A stretch of DNA of 41,681 bases from Candidatus Peregrinibacteria bacterium. GTDB lineage: Bacteria; Patescibacteriota; Gracilibacteria; UM-FILTER-43-11. The stretch lies in the NCBI GenBank assembly GCA_016932495.1, contig JAFGCR010000041.1, positions 1 to 41,681 of the forward strand, given 5' to 3'. How positions within the stretch are numbered: the first letter of the stretch is position 1; each line of letters begins with the position of its first letter. Shown one piece after another: positions 34,764 to 41,681 of the stretch. The notes under the pieces were generated by a model. The model saw only the letters and a program-made list of their open reading frames with translations, did not search any database and was not told the DNA's origin. Made by a program: the position numbers and the translations under genes.

Positions 34764-34835
34764 AGTGCAAGTGATAAGTGCAAGTGGCAAGTGTAGATCT
34801 TAAGTGAGTGATACCCTTGCACTTGCACTCGCACT
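34764..34835. repeat. AGTGCAAGTG repeat in the divergent spacer
   Basis: Four 13-bp units beginning AGTG (34764, 34777, 34790, 34803) are followed by complementary CTTGCAC words (34816-34829). It shares 17 bp, inverted, with the proS upstream repeat. Confidence 0.85.
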
Positions 34836-34867
34836 GTTCAATTTTATCATATATTATGGCTCCACAT

Positions 34868-34873
34868 TATACT
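34868..34873 (+). promoter_or_regulatory. -10 box of rlmD, probably leaderless
   Basis: TATACT (34868-34873) lies seven bases before the ATG at 34881. A -35 box is weak (TTATCA, 18-bp spacing). The spacing predicts that transcription starts at the start codon. Confidence 0.5.
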
Positions 34874-34880
34874 TATTTTC

Positions 34881-36077
34881 ATGCAGGAACCCAAATGTAA
34901 ATATTTCGGCAAGTGCGGGGGGTGCGCTACTCAGCACCTTCCTTACGAAATCCAGCTGGAGAATAAGAAAAAACGCCTGAGTCAGACGATCGGGTTTGAG
35001 GGGGTGCAGGTCTTTTCGGATGAGCCGTGGCATTATAGGAACCGTATGGATATGGCGTTTGTGAAAGGGGGGATCGGATTCCGCGAAAAAGGGAAGTGGT
35101 GGTCGCTTCTGCGGGTAACGGACTGCCCGATCTCCAATCACCGTTTAAATGAACTGAATCAGGAGATCTGCGCGTTTTTCGGGGAGGACATTGACGCCTT
35201 TGACGTGAAAAAGCGGACGGGGACGTTCAAGTACGCGGTCATCCGCACGCCCCAGAAGGATTCCTGTATTTCATTTGTGCTTAACAAAGATTCTTCCCGC
35301 CTGAGCGAAGCGGTCTCTAAAGTGGAGGACTTTGCCAAAAAAACCACGGCCAACAATATCCTTATCACTTACACCGATTCCAAAAGCAGTCAGAGTATCG
35401 GGGAGGATTATATCGCGGTGAAGGGGAGTGATATGCTGGAGGAGACGCTTTTAGGGAAGGTTTTCCGTTACAGCGCTCAGGGGTTCTTCCAGAACAATTC
35501 CGTGATGGCGGAGAAAATGCACTGTTATGTTCGTGAAATACTTACTGAATCGGTTAACGTTTATCGTAACTCGAAGCTCGAGTCAGCTAACATTTCCCAT
35601 AACACGAAATCCGAATCGCTCCAGTCTCGAGATACGATAACCGATAAACAACATCTGCTTGATCTGTACGGCGGGGTGGGGGCGTTCGGGATCGTTAACG
35701 CGGATTTATTTCACAAGGTCACTTCGGTGGAAAGTTACGAAGGCTGTACGGTGGCGGCGCAGGCGAACCTCGAACTCAACGGCATTAAAAATATGGAGGC
35801 GATCTGTATAGATGCCAAGCGTCTGAAACAAGTGAAACTTCCTGAAAAAGATCTTTACGTGATCACCGATCCGCCGCGCAGCGGCATGCACCCGGAGACC
35901 ATCATCCAGCTCCGTAAGCTGAAACCGGAGGTGCTTGTTTACATCTCATGCAATGTGGAGCAGTTAGGCAAAGACCTGCCGAAGCTGACGGACTACAAAA
36001 TCAAATCCGCGGCACTGTTTGACCTTTTTCCACAGACGAACCATATGGAAAGTGTGATTGAGCTGGTACTCAAATAA
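34881..36077 (+). CDS. rlmD: RlmD/TrmA-family RNA uracil-C5 methyltransferase with in-frame repeat insert
   Basis: 398 residues. SAM-dependent methylation of a uracil in rRNA (or tRNA). Iron-sulphur cysteines lie at 6, 12, 15 and 82. The Rossmann motif DLYGGVGAFG begins at 261, DPPRSG at 330, and the catalytic Cys 357 is in YISCN. HMESVIEL ends the family signature. Residues about 224-257, between YVREILT and HLLDLYGG, are a 34-residue insert encoded by a palindromic heptad repeat; other members have only a few residues here. The insert sits on a surface loop before the SAM domain and probably does not destroy activity. RlmC, RlmD and TrmA cannot be separated by eye. Confidence 0.9.
   Translation: MQEPKCKYFGKCGGCATQHLPYEIQLENKKKRLSQTIGFEGVQVFSDEPWHYRNRMDMAFVKGGIGFREKGKWWSLLRVTDCPISNHRLNELNQEICAFFGEDIDAFDVKKRTGTFKYAVIRTPQKDSCISFVLNKDSSRLSEAVSKVEDFAKKTTANNILITYTDSKSSQSIGEDYIAVKGSDMLEETLLGKVFRYSAQGFFQNNSVMAEKMHCYVREILTESVNVYRNSKLESANISHNTKSESLQSRDTITDKQHLLDLYGGVGAFGIVNADLFHKVTSVESYEGCTVAAQANLELNGIKNMEAICIDAKRLKQVKLPEKDLYVITDPPRSGMHPETIIQLRKLKPEVLVYISCNVEQLGKDLPKLTDYKIKSAALFDLFPQTNHMESVIELVLK
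35550..35649. repeat. Palindromic heptad element inside rlmD
   Basis: The first 21 bp (35550-35570) equal 13919-13939 exactly. The end (35632-35649) carries the complementary ACGATAACCGAT word. It is read through without stops and keeps the frame. Confidence 0.92.
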
Positions 36078-36143
36078 ATCCGAAATCCGAATACCGAAAT
36101 ACGAAAAAATCCGAAATCTGAATACCGAAATCCGAATATCAAA
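36078..36143. repeat. Heptad array (ATCCGAA) after rlmD
   Basis: It starts on the base after the rlmD stop. Four 7-bp units (ATCCGAA, ATCCGAA, TACCGAA, ATACGAA) are followed by AAA, four more, and a degenerate ninth. Looser complementary TTCG-type words continue to about 36215. Confidence 0.93.
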
Positions 36144-36228
36144 TTTTACAAATTTTTTGAATATTGGGATTTGAAAAATTCGACATTTTTCGCATTTCGA
36201 AGATTCGAGTTTCAAATTTAAAAAAGCC

Positions 36229-36257
36229 TTGCACTCTATAAGCGTCTCTGATAAAAT
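36229..36257 (+). promoter_or_regulatory. Promoter of the rpsB-tsf operon
   Basis: TTGCAC (36229-36234), a 17-bp spacer, TAAAAT (36252-36257). The rpsO promoter has the same -35 box and spacing. A leader of about 105 bases follows. Confidence 0.75.
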
Positions 36258-36264
36258 CTCAGGG

Positions 36265-36370
36265 CATTTAATTATTTTAAGTCTTATTTTCTGATTTATC
36301 CATCCTGTCCCGAGCGAAGTCGAGGGATCACGGGTAAATGTGACGGAGTAAGGCGTTAACCCCAAGGATT
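36265..36370 (+). promoter_or_regulatory. 5' leader of rpsB
   Basis: About 106 bases between the predicted start of transcription and the rpsB ATG. It holds a TCCCGA...TCGAGGGA hairpin (36306-36328), resembling a common interspersed repeat, and an AAGGA three bases before ATG. Ribosomal protein S2 leaders are often self-regulated, but I see no known S2 motif here. Confidence 0.35.
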
Positions 36371-37054
36371 ATGAGTGATATTTCTTTAAAAGAGATGGTT
36401 GAGCACGCGGTGCACTTTGGCCATCCGACCCATAAGTGGAATCCCAAGATGAAGGTCTACCTTTACGGCAAGCGCCACGGGATCCATATTTTTGATTTAA
36501 AAAAGACGGCTGAGGCTTTGGTAAAGGCGCTGGATTTTCTGGCGAACGCCAGGCGGGCCAACAAGACCATCCTGTTTGTCGGCACCAAACAGCAGAGTCA
36601 TCTGCTCCTCCAGGATCTGCACCAGGCTACCAAAATGCCCATTGTCACCGACAAATGGATCCCCGGGCTCCTGACAAACTTCAAGACCATTAAAAAGCGG
36701 ATCGATTATTTTAAAGAACTGAAAGACCAGGACCGGAAAGGCGGTTTTGATAAGTACACCAAAAAGGAACAGGGAAAGCTTCGCAAAAAGATCCAGGATC
36801 TGTCCGCCTCTCTTTCGGGTGTGGAAAGCATGGAAGAAGTGCCGGATATCCTGTTCGTGATCGATATGGTGCGTGACAATATTGCCGTCCGAGAGGCGCG
36901 CCGGCTCCATATTCCGGTCGTAGCTATCGCAGACAGCAATGCCGATCCGGATATCGTGGATTATCCCATCCCGGCCAACGACGATGCCATCAAATCACTT
37001 GAATACATCCTGAATCTTGTTAAGGAGGCTTTGACGGCGAAAAAGGAGAAGTAA
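36371..37054 (+). CDS. rpsB: 30S ribosomal protein S2
   Basis: 227 residues, normal length. Binds at the head-body junction of the small subunit. Family segments: VEHAVHFGHPTHKWNPKMKVYLYGKRHGIHIFDLKKT at the N terminus, VGTKQQ, VTDKWIPGLLTNFKTI, and DILFVIDMVRDNIAVREARRLHIPVVAIADSNADPDIVDYPIPANDDA. First gene of an operon with a DUF4870-like gene and tsf. Confidence 0.98.
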   Translation: MSDISLKEMVEHAVHFGHPTHKWNPKMKVYLYGKRHGIHIFDLKKTAEALVKALDFLANARRANKTILFVGTKQQSHLLLQDLHQATKMPIVTDKWIPGLLTNFKTIKKRIDYFKELKDQDRKGGFDKYTKKEQGKLRKKIQDLSASLSGVESMEEVPDILFVIDMVRDNIAVREARRLHIPVVAIADSNADPDIVDYPIPANDDAIKSLEYILNLVKEALTAKKEK

Positions 37055-37091
37055 TTCTCATTTTTCATTTAGCATTTTTAAATTTTCATTT
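37055..37091. repeat. Heptad array filling the rpsB-DUF4870 gap
   Basis: The whole 37-bp spacer is five 7-bp units of the TTTTCAT type (37055-37089) plus two bases before the ATG at 37092. Confidence 0.85.
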
Positions 37092-37649
37092 ATGGCTGAT
37101 AAACCGGAAAAACCATTGGAGGAAGAAACGCTCGTATCCGACGATATGGCGGCAACGGAAGGTGGCGCTGTAGAGACGGATCATGATCCGTCTCAGGAGG
37201 AGAAAAAGGAAGAAGAGGAGCCGACAGACAAACCCCCTAAGGAAAAGGAAGATGAAATCGATGAGATGACCACCCTGCACGAGCGCACGATTGCGGCTCT
37301 CAGCTATTTCGGTTTTCTGGCCATCGTGCCGTTTTACCTGAAAAAAGAAAGCAAATTCTGCCGTTTCCACGGCAAGCAGGGGCTCACGCTGGCGGTTATC
37401 TTCTTTCTGGCTCAGTTTGTCGCGGTGCTGGATCTCATCATGGACCTCACCCTGATCCTTCAGGCCATCATCGCTTTGTGGTACGGGTTCGGCGCGCTGG
37501 CCGGCCGGTGGAAGAAGGTCCCGCTCATCTATAACTGGTCCTGCCAGCTCGAGGAAGCGCTGGCGCTGAAAACGAAAGAGGAAGAGGCGGAACAGCTCAC
37601 GCTGAAACCGGGGGAAGTGAAGGAAGAGGAAGGAAAGGAAGATAAATGA
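37092..37649 (+). CDS. DUF4870-like membrane protein in the rpsB-tsf operon
   Basis: 185 residues. A highly acidic disordered start (about 1-60) is followed by a Tic20/DUF4870-like core with ERTIAALSYFGFLAIVPFYLKKESKFCRFHGKQGLTL, giving about three membrane helices between 68 and 135. The tail (about 150-185) is acidic and Lys/Glu-rich. It lies between rpsB and tsf, which are usually adjacent in other bacteria. Function unknown. Its last four bases overlap an in-frame upstream extension of tsf. Confidence 0.75.
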   Translation: MADKPEKPLEEETLVSDDMAATEGGAVETDHDPSQEEKKEEEEPTDKPPKEKEDEIDEMTTLHERTIAALSYFGFLAIVPFYLKKESKFCRFHGKQGLTLAVIFFLAQFVAVLDLIMDLTLILQAIIALWYGFGALAGRWKKVPLIYNWSCQLEEALALKTKEEEAEQLTLKPGEVKEEEGKEDK

Positions 37650-37658
37650 TATCTGAAA

Positions 37659-37678
37659 GCGCGATATCGATATCGCGC
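37659..37678. repeat. 20-bp perfect palindrome before tsf
   Basis: GCGCGATATCGATATCGCGC has no loop. Three 7-bp units (CATTAAC, TTTTAAC, TTTCAAC; 37683-37703) follow before the tsf ATG. It shares the GCGCGAT word with 23269-23288. Confidence 0.85.
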
Positions 37679-37708
37679 CTACCATTAACTTTTAACTTTC
37701 AACGAATC

Positions 37709-38476
37709 ATGCCAATCACTGCGTCACAAGTCAACGAATTACGCCAGAAAACCGGCATCTCCATGATGCAATGCAAAAAAGCCCTGGAAGAAGCCGATGG
37801 CAATGAAAAAAAAGCCATGGATATCCTGCGCAAGAAAGGCGCGGACAAGGCGGCTGAAAAGGCTGACCGGCAGATGAGGGAGGGGATTATTCTGGCGAAG
37901 GTGGAAGGGGATAAGGCGGTTATTGTGACTCAGTACTGCGAGACGGATTTTGTGGCGAAGAACGAAGAGTTCCGCGCCATTGCCGAAAAGGCCGCGGAAA
38001 CGGCACTGAAGGAAGGAGTCGAAGCCGCTAAAACCGGGGCAGAACCCGCCTTAAAAGAACTTTTCATCAAGCTGGGCGAGAACATGTCCATCGAGGTCGA
38101 TGCGCTGGAAGGGGAAGGGCTGGGTGAGTATGTGCATACCAACAGTAAAGTCGGCGCCATCGTCAAACTCAATAAAACGGATTCCAAAAAAGCGCGGGAT
38201 GTAGCGATGCATATCACGGCCATGAACCCAGAAGTGGTCAGCCCCGACGACCTGCCGGAGGATGTGGTCATCAGAGAACGCGAAATCTGGACGGAACAGC
38301 TGAAAAACGAAGGCAAACCCGCTGAGATCGTCGACCGGATCCTTCAGGGCAAGGAAAAGAAATTTCGTGAAGAAAGTGCGCTTTTAAAACAGGCGTTTGT
38401 GAAAGACGGTGATAAGACGGTCGAGGATTATCTGGAGGATAACACGGTGGAGATGTTTGTGAGAAAATCTATTTAA
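37709..38476 (+). CDS. tsf: Elongation factor Ts
   Basis: 255 residues. Guanine-nucleotide exchange factor that recycles EF-Tu. The N-terminal TASQVNELRQKTGISMMQCKKALEEADGNEKKAMDILRKKG is the conserved EF-Tu contact, with the TDFVAKN signature near 82. The ATG at 37709 gives the usual start; the longer frame adds 21 residues that translate the palindrome and heptad spacer. It lacks a Shine-Dalgarno. Confidence 0.97.
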   Translation: MPITASQVNELRQKTGISMMQCKKALEEADGNEKKAMDILRKKGADKAAEKADRQMREGIILAKVEGDKAVIVTQYCETDFVAKNEEFRAIAEKAAETALKEGVEAAKTGAEPALKELFIKLGENMSIEVDALEGEGLGEYVHTNSKVGAIVKLNKTDSKKARDVAMHITAMNPEVVSPDDLPEDVVIREREIWTEQLKNEGKPAEIVDRILQGKEKKFREESALLKQAFVKDGDKTVEDYLEDNTVEMFVRKSI

Positions 38477-38487
38477 GAAAGAGTTTA

Positions 38488-38516
38488 TTGACAGTTTCTA
38501 TATATAGGTATATAGT
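38488..38516 (+). promoter_or_regulatory. Promoter of the small lipoprotein gene
   Basis: Consensus TTGACA (38488-38493), a 17-bp spacer, TATAGT (38511-38516). The TTG here could be mistaken for a start codon, but is the -35 box. Confidence 0.8.
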
Positions 38517-38538
38517 AAATCCTTTTTATGTTGCCCTT

Positions 38539-38865
38539 ATGAAAAACAATCCCAGAGAAATATCTTTATTCAATTCATCCTGTATGCGGATCCTCGCGCT
38601 GATCGGTGTCTTTTTAGCTCCTGCCTGCGCCTCCACCCAAAAGCCGGAGTCTGCAAAAGCCAATGTCCCTGTTCCCGGTTTATCTGAACAGATGGATTAT
38701 GAGGCAGATATAAAAGGGGTATGTATCACGGTACGTGAATTGCATGATAAGTTGCTCAGAACCAATCCTGATCAGCTTGATAAAATGGGAAAAGATTTCT
38801 GGAAAACTCTCAATGACTGCGCCAATCTGGAAGAGGTGGAAGAGGAAATGGGGAAGGGGAGGTAA
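38539..38865 (+). CDS. Small putative lipoprotein
   Basis: 108 residues from the ATG at 38539, the first in-frame ATG after the promoter. An inner ATG at 38584 would give a tidier signal peptide (MRILALIGVFLAPAC). The lipobox LAPAC predicts a lipid-anchored Cys. The mature part is helical with two more cysteines and an acidic C terminus (EEVEEEMGKGR). Function unknown. A bidirectional terminator follows. Confidence 0.65.
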   Translation: MKNNPREISLFNSSCMRILALIGVFLAPACASTQKPESAKANVPVPGLSEQMDYEADIKGVCITVRELHDKLLRTNPDQLDKMGKDFWKTLNDCANLEEVEEEMGKGR

Positions 38866-38881
38866 AACCAATCAGAATACT

Positions 38882-38937
38882 AAAAACCCTCTCTTTAGAT
38901 CCTGAAACAAGTTCAGGATGACAATGAGAGGGTTTTT
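38882..38937. terminator. Bidirectional terminator built around a REP-like hairpin
   Basis: The outer 12-bp stem AAAAACCCTCTC (38882-38893) pairs with 38926-38937, giving a T run on both strands. The inner hairpin ATCCTGAA...TTCAGGAT is the dispersed palindrome. It separates the convergent lipoprotein and pnp genes. Confidence 0.9.
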
Positions 38938-38948
38938 TATTTAAGTAA

Positions 38949-41072
38949 TTATTCCGATTTCTTCTCCGGTTGCTTTACCCCTTTCATCGACATCTTATAT
39001 TTCCCGCTTCGTTCGTCGACCGCCAGGAGTTTGACGTTGACCACCTGGCCTTCTTTCAGGAATTTGCTTACATCTTCCACATACTGATCGGAAACCTCGG
39101 AGACGTGGATCATCCCTTCTTTGCCGGGCATAAACTCGACCAGGCCGCCGAAGTCGAACATCTTGGTGATTTTGACGTTTTCATAGATTTTGCCTATTTC
39201 GGGTTCAGCCACCAGGTTCTCGATCCAGGCTTTTGCTTTTTCACCCGGTTCAGATCCCATGGTGGTGATGACCACGGAGCCGTCGTCTTCAATATCGATT
39301 GACTGTACACCGGTTTCATCAATGATCTTATTGATCATTTCACCGCCCGGGCCGATGATGAAGCGGATTTTTTCCGGATTGACCATCATGGAGATGAGCT
39401 GCGGGGCGAACTGGGACAGTTTTTCACGCGGGGCGCCGATCACTTTACCCATTTCCTCCAGGATCTGAAGCCGGCCTTTGCGGGCCTGTTCCAGCCCCTC
39501 CACAAAGATATTGTCGGCCAGACCTTTCAGTTTGGTATCCATCTGGATCGCGGTGATGCCGTCTTTGGTTCCGGTGACTTTAAAGTCCATATCACCTCCC
39601 ATATCTTCTTCATCCTGAAGGTCAGTGAGTACTTTATAAAGATTTTCATCATGGTGGCTGGTAATGAGTCCCATCGCGATGCCTGCGACTGGTTTTTTGA
39701 TCGGAACACCCGCGTCCATCAGAGCCAGAGTAGAGCCGCAAGTGGCGGCCATGGAACTGGATCCGTTCGAAGCCAATATTTCAGTTACCAAGCGGATGGT
39801 GTAAGGAAAATCTTCTTTGCTTGGCAGTACCGGCACAAGAGCCCGTTCGGCCAAAGCGCCGTGGCCGACTTCGCGGTTGCCTGTAAACAGGCGGCTGCTG
39901 GTCTCGCCGACACAGAAAGGTGGGAAATTGTAATGATGCATGTACCTTTTTTTACTTTCCCCTTCGATTCCTTCCAGTACCTGGGCGTCGCCGGGAGATC
40001 CGAGGGTACAGAGAGTCAGGCCCTGTGTTTCTCCGCGGTTAAACAGCCCGGAGCCATGAGTGCGTGGGAATAAGCCCACCTCCATGCTTAACGGACGGAT
40101 CTCGTCCATTTTACGGCCGCCGATCCGTTTGTCATTTTCAAGGATATTACGCCGGACAGTTTGTTTTATTAGGGCGTCCATAGCTTCACTGACCTCTTTC
40201 AGCTCTTCTTCACTGACATGGTCTTTGAAATGCTCTTCCACCTCTTTGGTCAGTTCACGGAAGTAGCCGTAACGGTCCAGTTTGCCGGGGCGTTCATAAA
40301 GGGCTTCCATGACCTTATCGGCATAATTGTTATCGATATAATCGATGATGTCTTGATTTTTAACAGGGGGTTCCACCTCTATTTTTTCTTTACCCACTTT
40401 TTTTTGGATATCAACAATGAAATTGGCGATTTTCTGGGCAGCCTCTTTACCTTTGGCGATGGCTTCCAGCATCTTATCTTCCGGGACTTCATTGGCGCCG
40501 GCTTCGATCATGACGACTGTTGAGGGACTGGCGGAAACAATCAGGTCCAGGTCGCTGGTCTCCCGCTGTTCTTTAGTGGGGTTTATCAGCAGCTCTCCAT
40601 TGATCAGGCCTACCCGAACGGTAGCTGTGGGGCCTTCAAACGGGATGTCTGAAATGGCCAGGGAGATCGACCCGGCTGTTGTTGCGACCATATCATGTTC
40701 ATTTTCACGGTCGTAGGAAAGGGTGGTGAGCATCACCTGGATATCCCGGCGGAAGTACTTAGGAAAAAGGGGACGATAGGTGCGGTCCGCGACGCGGGCC
40801 ATCAGGATTTTGTCATCGCTGGGTCTTGTTTCACGTTTGATAAAGCGGGACCCTTTGATCATGCCGCTGGCATACAGTTTTTCCTGATAATTTACCATCA
40901 GCGGCAAGAAGTCGACACCGGGGCGCGCTTCTTTACTCATGGTGGCGGTTGCTAAAATCACCGTATCGCCCATGCGGACGGTACAGCTTCCGTTAGCCAG
41001 TTTAGCGAGTTTGCCGGTTTCGACAATAAGCTCTTTGTCGCCTATTTTCAGGCGGAATTTTTGTGGCTCCAT
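38949..41072 (-). CDS. pnp: Polyribonucleotide nucleotidyltransferase (PNPase)
   Basis: 707 residues, normal length. Phosphorolytic 3'-5' exonuclease of mRNA decay; forms a trimer. Two RNase PH-like domains (about 10-225 and 310-540; FFPKYFRRDIQV-like segment, and RTHGSGLFNRGETQ in the second, with the active-site DLQDEEDMGGDMDFKVTG) are followed by KH (about 550-610, IRFIIGPGGEMINKIIDETG) and S1 (about 615-690, KMFDFGGLVEFMPGKEGMIHVSE) domains. Downstream of rpsO, as in many bacteria. Confidence 0.98.
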   Translation of the reverse strand: MEPQKFRLKIGDKELIVETGKLAKLANGSCTVRMGDTVILATATMSKEARPGVDFLPLMVNYQEKLYASGMIKGSRFIKRETRPSDDKILMARVADRTYRPLFPKYFRRDIQVMLTTLSYDRENEHDMVATTAGSISLAISDIPFEGPTATVRVGLINGELLINPTKEQRETSDLDLIVSASPSTVVMIEAGANEVPEDKMLEAIAKGKEAAQKIANFIVDIQKKVGKEKIEVEPPVKNQDIIDYIDNNYADKVMEALYERPGKLDRYGYFRELTKEVEEHFKDHVSEEELKEVSEAMDALIKQTVRRNILENDKRIGGRKMDEIRPLSMEVGLFPRTHGSGLFNRGETQGLTLCTLGSPGDAQVLEGIEGESKKRYMHHYNFPPFCVGETSSRLFTGNREVGHGALAERALVPVLPSKEDFPYTIRLVTEILASNGSSSMAATCGSTLALMDAGVPIKKPVAGIAMGLITSHHDENLYKVLTDLQDEEDMGGDMDFKVTGTKDGITAIQMDTKLKGLADNIFVEGLEQARKGRLQILEEMGKVIGAPREKLSQFAPQLISMMVNPEKIRFIIGPGGEMINKIIDETGVQSIDIEDDGSVVITTMGSEPGEKAKAWIENLVAEPEIGKIYENVKITKMFDFGGLVEFMPGKEGMIHVSEVSDQYVEDVSKFLKEGQVVNVKLLAVDERSGKYKMSMKGVKQPEKKSE

Positions 41073-41197
41073 AATAAAAAGGGTTATAGGTTATTTCCCT
41101 ATCACCCGGAGCCAGTTGGTAAAGTCCCAAATTACAGATCACCTTCTGCGGATAAGCTATAACTTGAAACTTTTACGTGTGACCCGGGCTGCAGGGT
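41073..41197 (-). other. rpsO-pnp intergenic leader
   Basis: 125 bases. In E. coli this spacer carries an RNase III hairpin used for PNPase autoregulation. Here I see only a short ATAGG/CCTAT stem near the pnp start and no strong equivalent. No promoter is convincing, so pnp is probably read from the rpsO promoter. Confidence 0.3.
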
Positions 41198-41461
41198 TTA
41201 TTTGCGAAGGTCTAAGGTTTTGATAAGGTCCTGGTATTTATCAGGGCTTTTGGTTTTATAATAGTTAAGCAGTTTGCGGCGTTTGCCGACCATGGCAAGT
41301 AATCCACGGCGGCTGTGCGTGTCTTTTTTGTGGAGTTTAAGATGTTCGGTCAGTTCATTGATGCGTTCGGTCAGGATCGCGATCTGTACCTGGGCGGAAC
41401 CCGTGTCCTGCTGGTGTTTCGCGTGTTTACCGATGATCTTTTTCTTCTTCTCTCTCTGCAT
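41198..41461 (-). CDS. rpsO: 30S ribosomal protein S15
   Basis: 87 residues, usual length. Primary 16S rRNA-binding protein of the small-subunit platform. The [49 protein letters not shown] block is diagnostic. No Shine-Dalgarno before the ATG. Followed by pnp. Confidence 0.98.
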   Translation of the reverse strand: MQREKKKKIIGKHAKHQQDTGSAQVQIAILTERINELTEHLKLHKKDTHSRRGLLAMVGKRRKLLNYYKTKSPDKYQDLIKTLDLRK

Positions 41462-41492
41462 TGTAAGGGCATTTTAAAAAAGTAGCAGAAAT

Positions 41493-41521
41493 AGTTTACC
41501 AAAATAAAAAACCTTGTGCAA
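41493..41521 (-). promoter_or_regulatory. Promoter of rpsO-pnp
   Basis: On the minus strand: TTGCAC (41516-41521), a 17-bp spacer, TAAACT (41493-41498), 31 bases before the rpsO ATG. Same -35 as the rpsB promoter. Confidence 0.8.
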
Positions 41522-41587
41522 GTCTTTTATTCAAGTTGGCGGGAAAAATGGCTGTGTATCTGTCTTTTTCCCCATGCACGCGGGACC

Positions 41588-41602
41588 CAATTCAATTGGG
41601 GG
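41588..41602. repeat. Short perfect palindrome upstream of the rpsO promoter
   Basis: CCCAATTCAATTGGG, two seven-base arms around a central C. The rest of the window end (41522-41681) shows no supported gene. Confidence 0.5.
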
Positions 41603-41681
41603 GTAGATATCAATAGGGTTCCGCTCTACTCAATATAAATTTTCTGCGCAAATTTACATTTCGTAGTCCTGCACTTCAGTC

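Noticed and set aside
38488-38538. TTG start for the small lipoprotein
   Set aside because: This TTG is part of a consensus TTGACA -35 box, with TATAGT 17 bp downstream, so it is not transcribed as coding sequence.

Overview
The window looks like a chromosomal segment of an uncultured Patescibacteria (CPR) bacterium, possibly Peregrinibacteria-like. This is inferred from gene content: a conserved CPR hypothetical gene at 155-802, a T4SS_pilin-type two-helix protein, a conjugation-type ATPase with a VirB6/TrbL-like membrane protein, a short prolyl-tRNA synthetase without the usual insertion domain, small DUF5661 and DUF5673-like proteins, and many lineage-specific hypothetical proteins. TAA, TAG and TGA are all used as stops, so the code is standard. 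There is no phage, transposase or CRISPR array.

Layout. 1-9465: type IV secretion-like region, with a VirD4/TraD-type ATPase (+) converging on a four-gene minus operon that ends in the VirB6-like protein. 9604-17190: prfA, a 983-residue FecR-domain surface protein, gyrB and secF on plus. 17302-18983: a lone B12/radical-SAM gene bracketed by an 18-bp perfect inverted repeat. 19063-20185: two tRNA-Arg genes followed directly by an ornithine-carbamoyltransferase-family gene (minus). 20290-22839: three unrecognised plus-strand genes, each behind a readable promoter. 22836-27193: minus-strand block of queuosine-precursor genes (queE, queC, a B3/B4 domain protein, queF), an AI-2E-family transporter and a VirB2-like pilin. 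27348-29476: proS and rfbA. 29635-34762: minus-strand small envelope proteins, an SDR threonine dehydrogenase and two family 2 glycosyltransferases. 34881-38865: rlmD, then rpsB, a DUF4870-like membrane protein and tsf, then a small lipoprotein. 38949-41461: rpsO-pnp (minus).

The most unusual signal is in the gaps. At least a dozen intergenic spacers are built from 7-bp words in tandem, usually switching to the reverse-complement word near the middle so that the spacer can fold into a hairpin. Examples are 9536-9584, 14074-14152, 16211-16272, 17191-17296, 24625-24672, 25291-25349, 33668-33733, 36078-36143 and 37055-37091. Most gaps have their own word, but some are shared: a 40-bp perfect inverted match links the spacers before secF and queC. 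A second class has 11- or 12-bp periods (1-145, 28606-28693, 26676-26711). Both classes appear inside genes: a heptad element lies in frame in rlmD (35550-35649), and an 11/12-bp array lies in the VirB6-like gene (5785-5878). I know of no described CPR element of this kind. The closest parallels are the heptanucleotide repeats of heterocystous cyanobacteria and the in-frame palindromic elements of Rickettsia.

Readable sigma70-type promoters (TTGNNN, 16-18 bp, TANNNT) precede many genes, while Shine-Dalgarno sequences are scarce. prfA and rlmD have ATG 7 bases after the -10 box and are probably leaderless.
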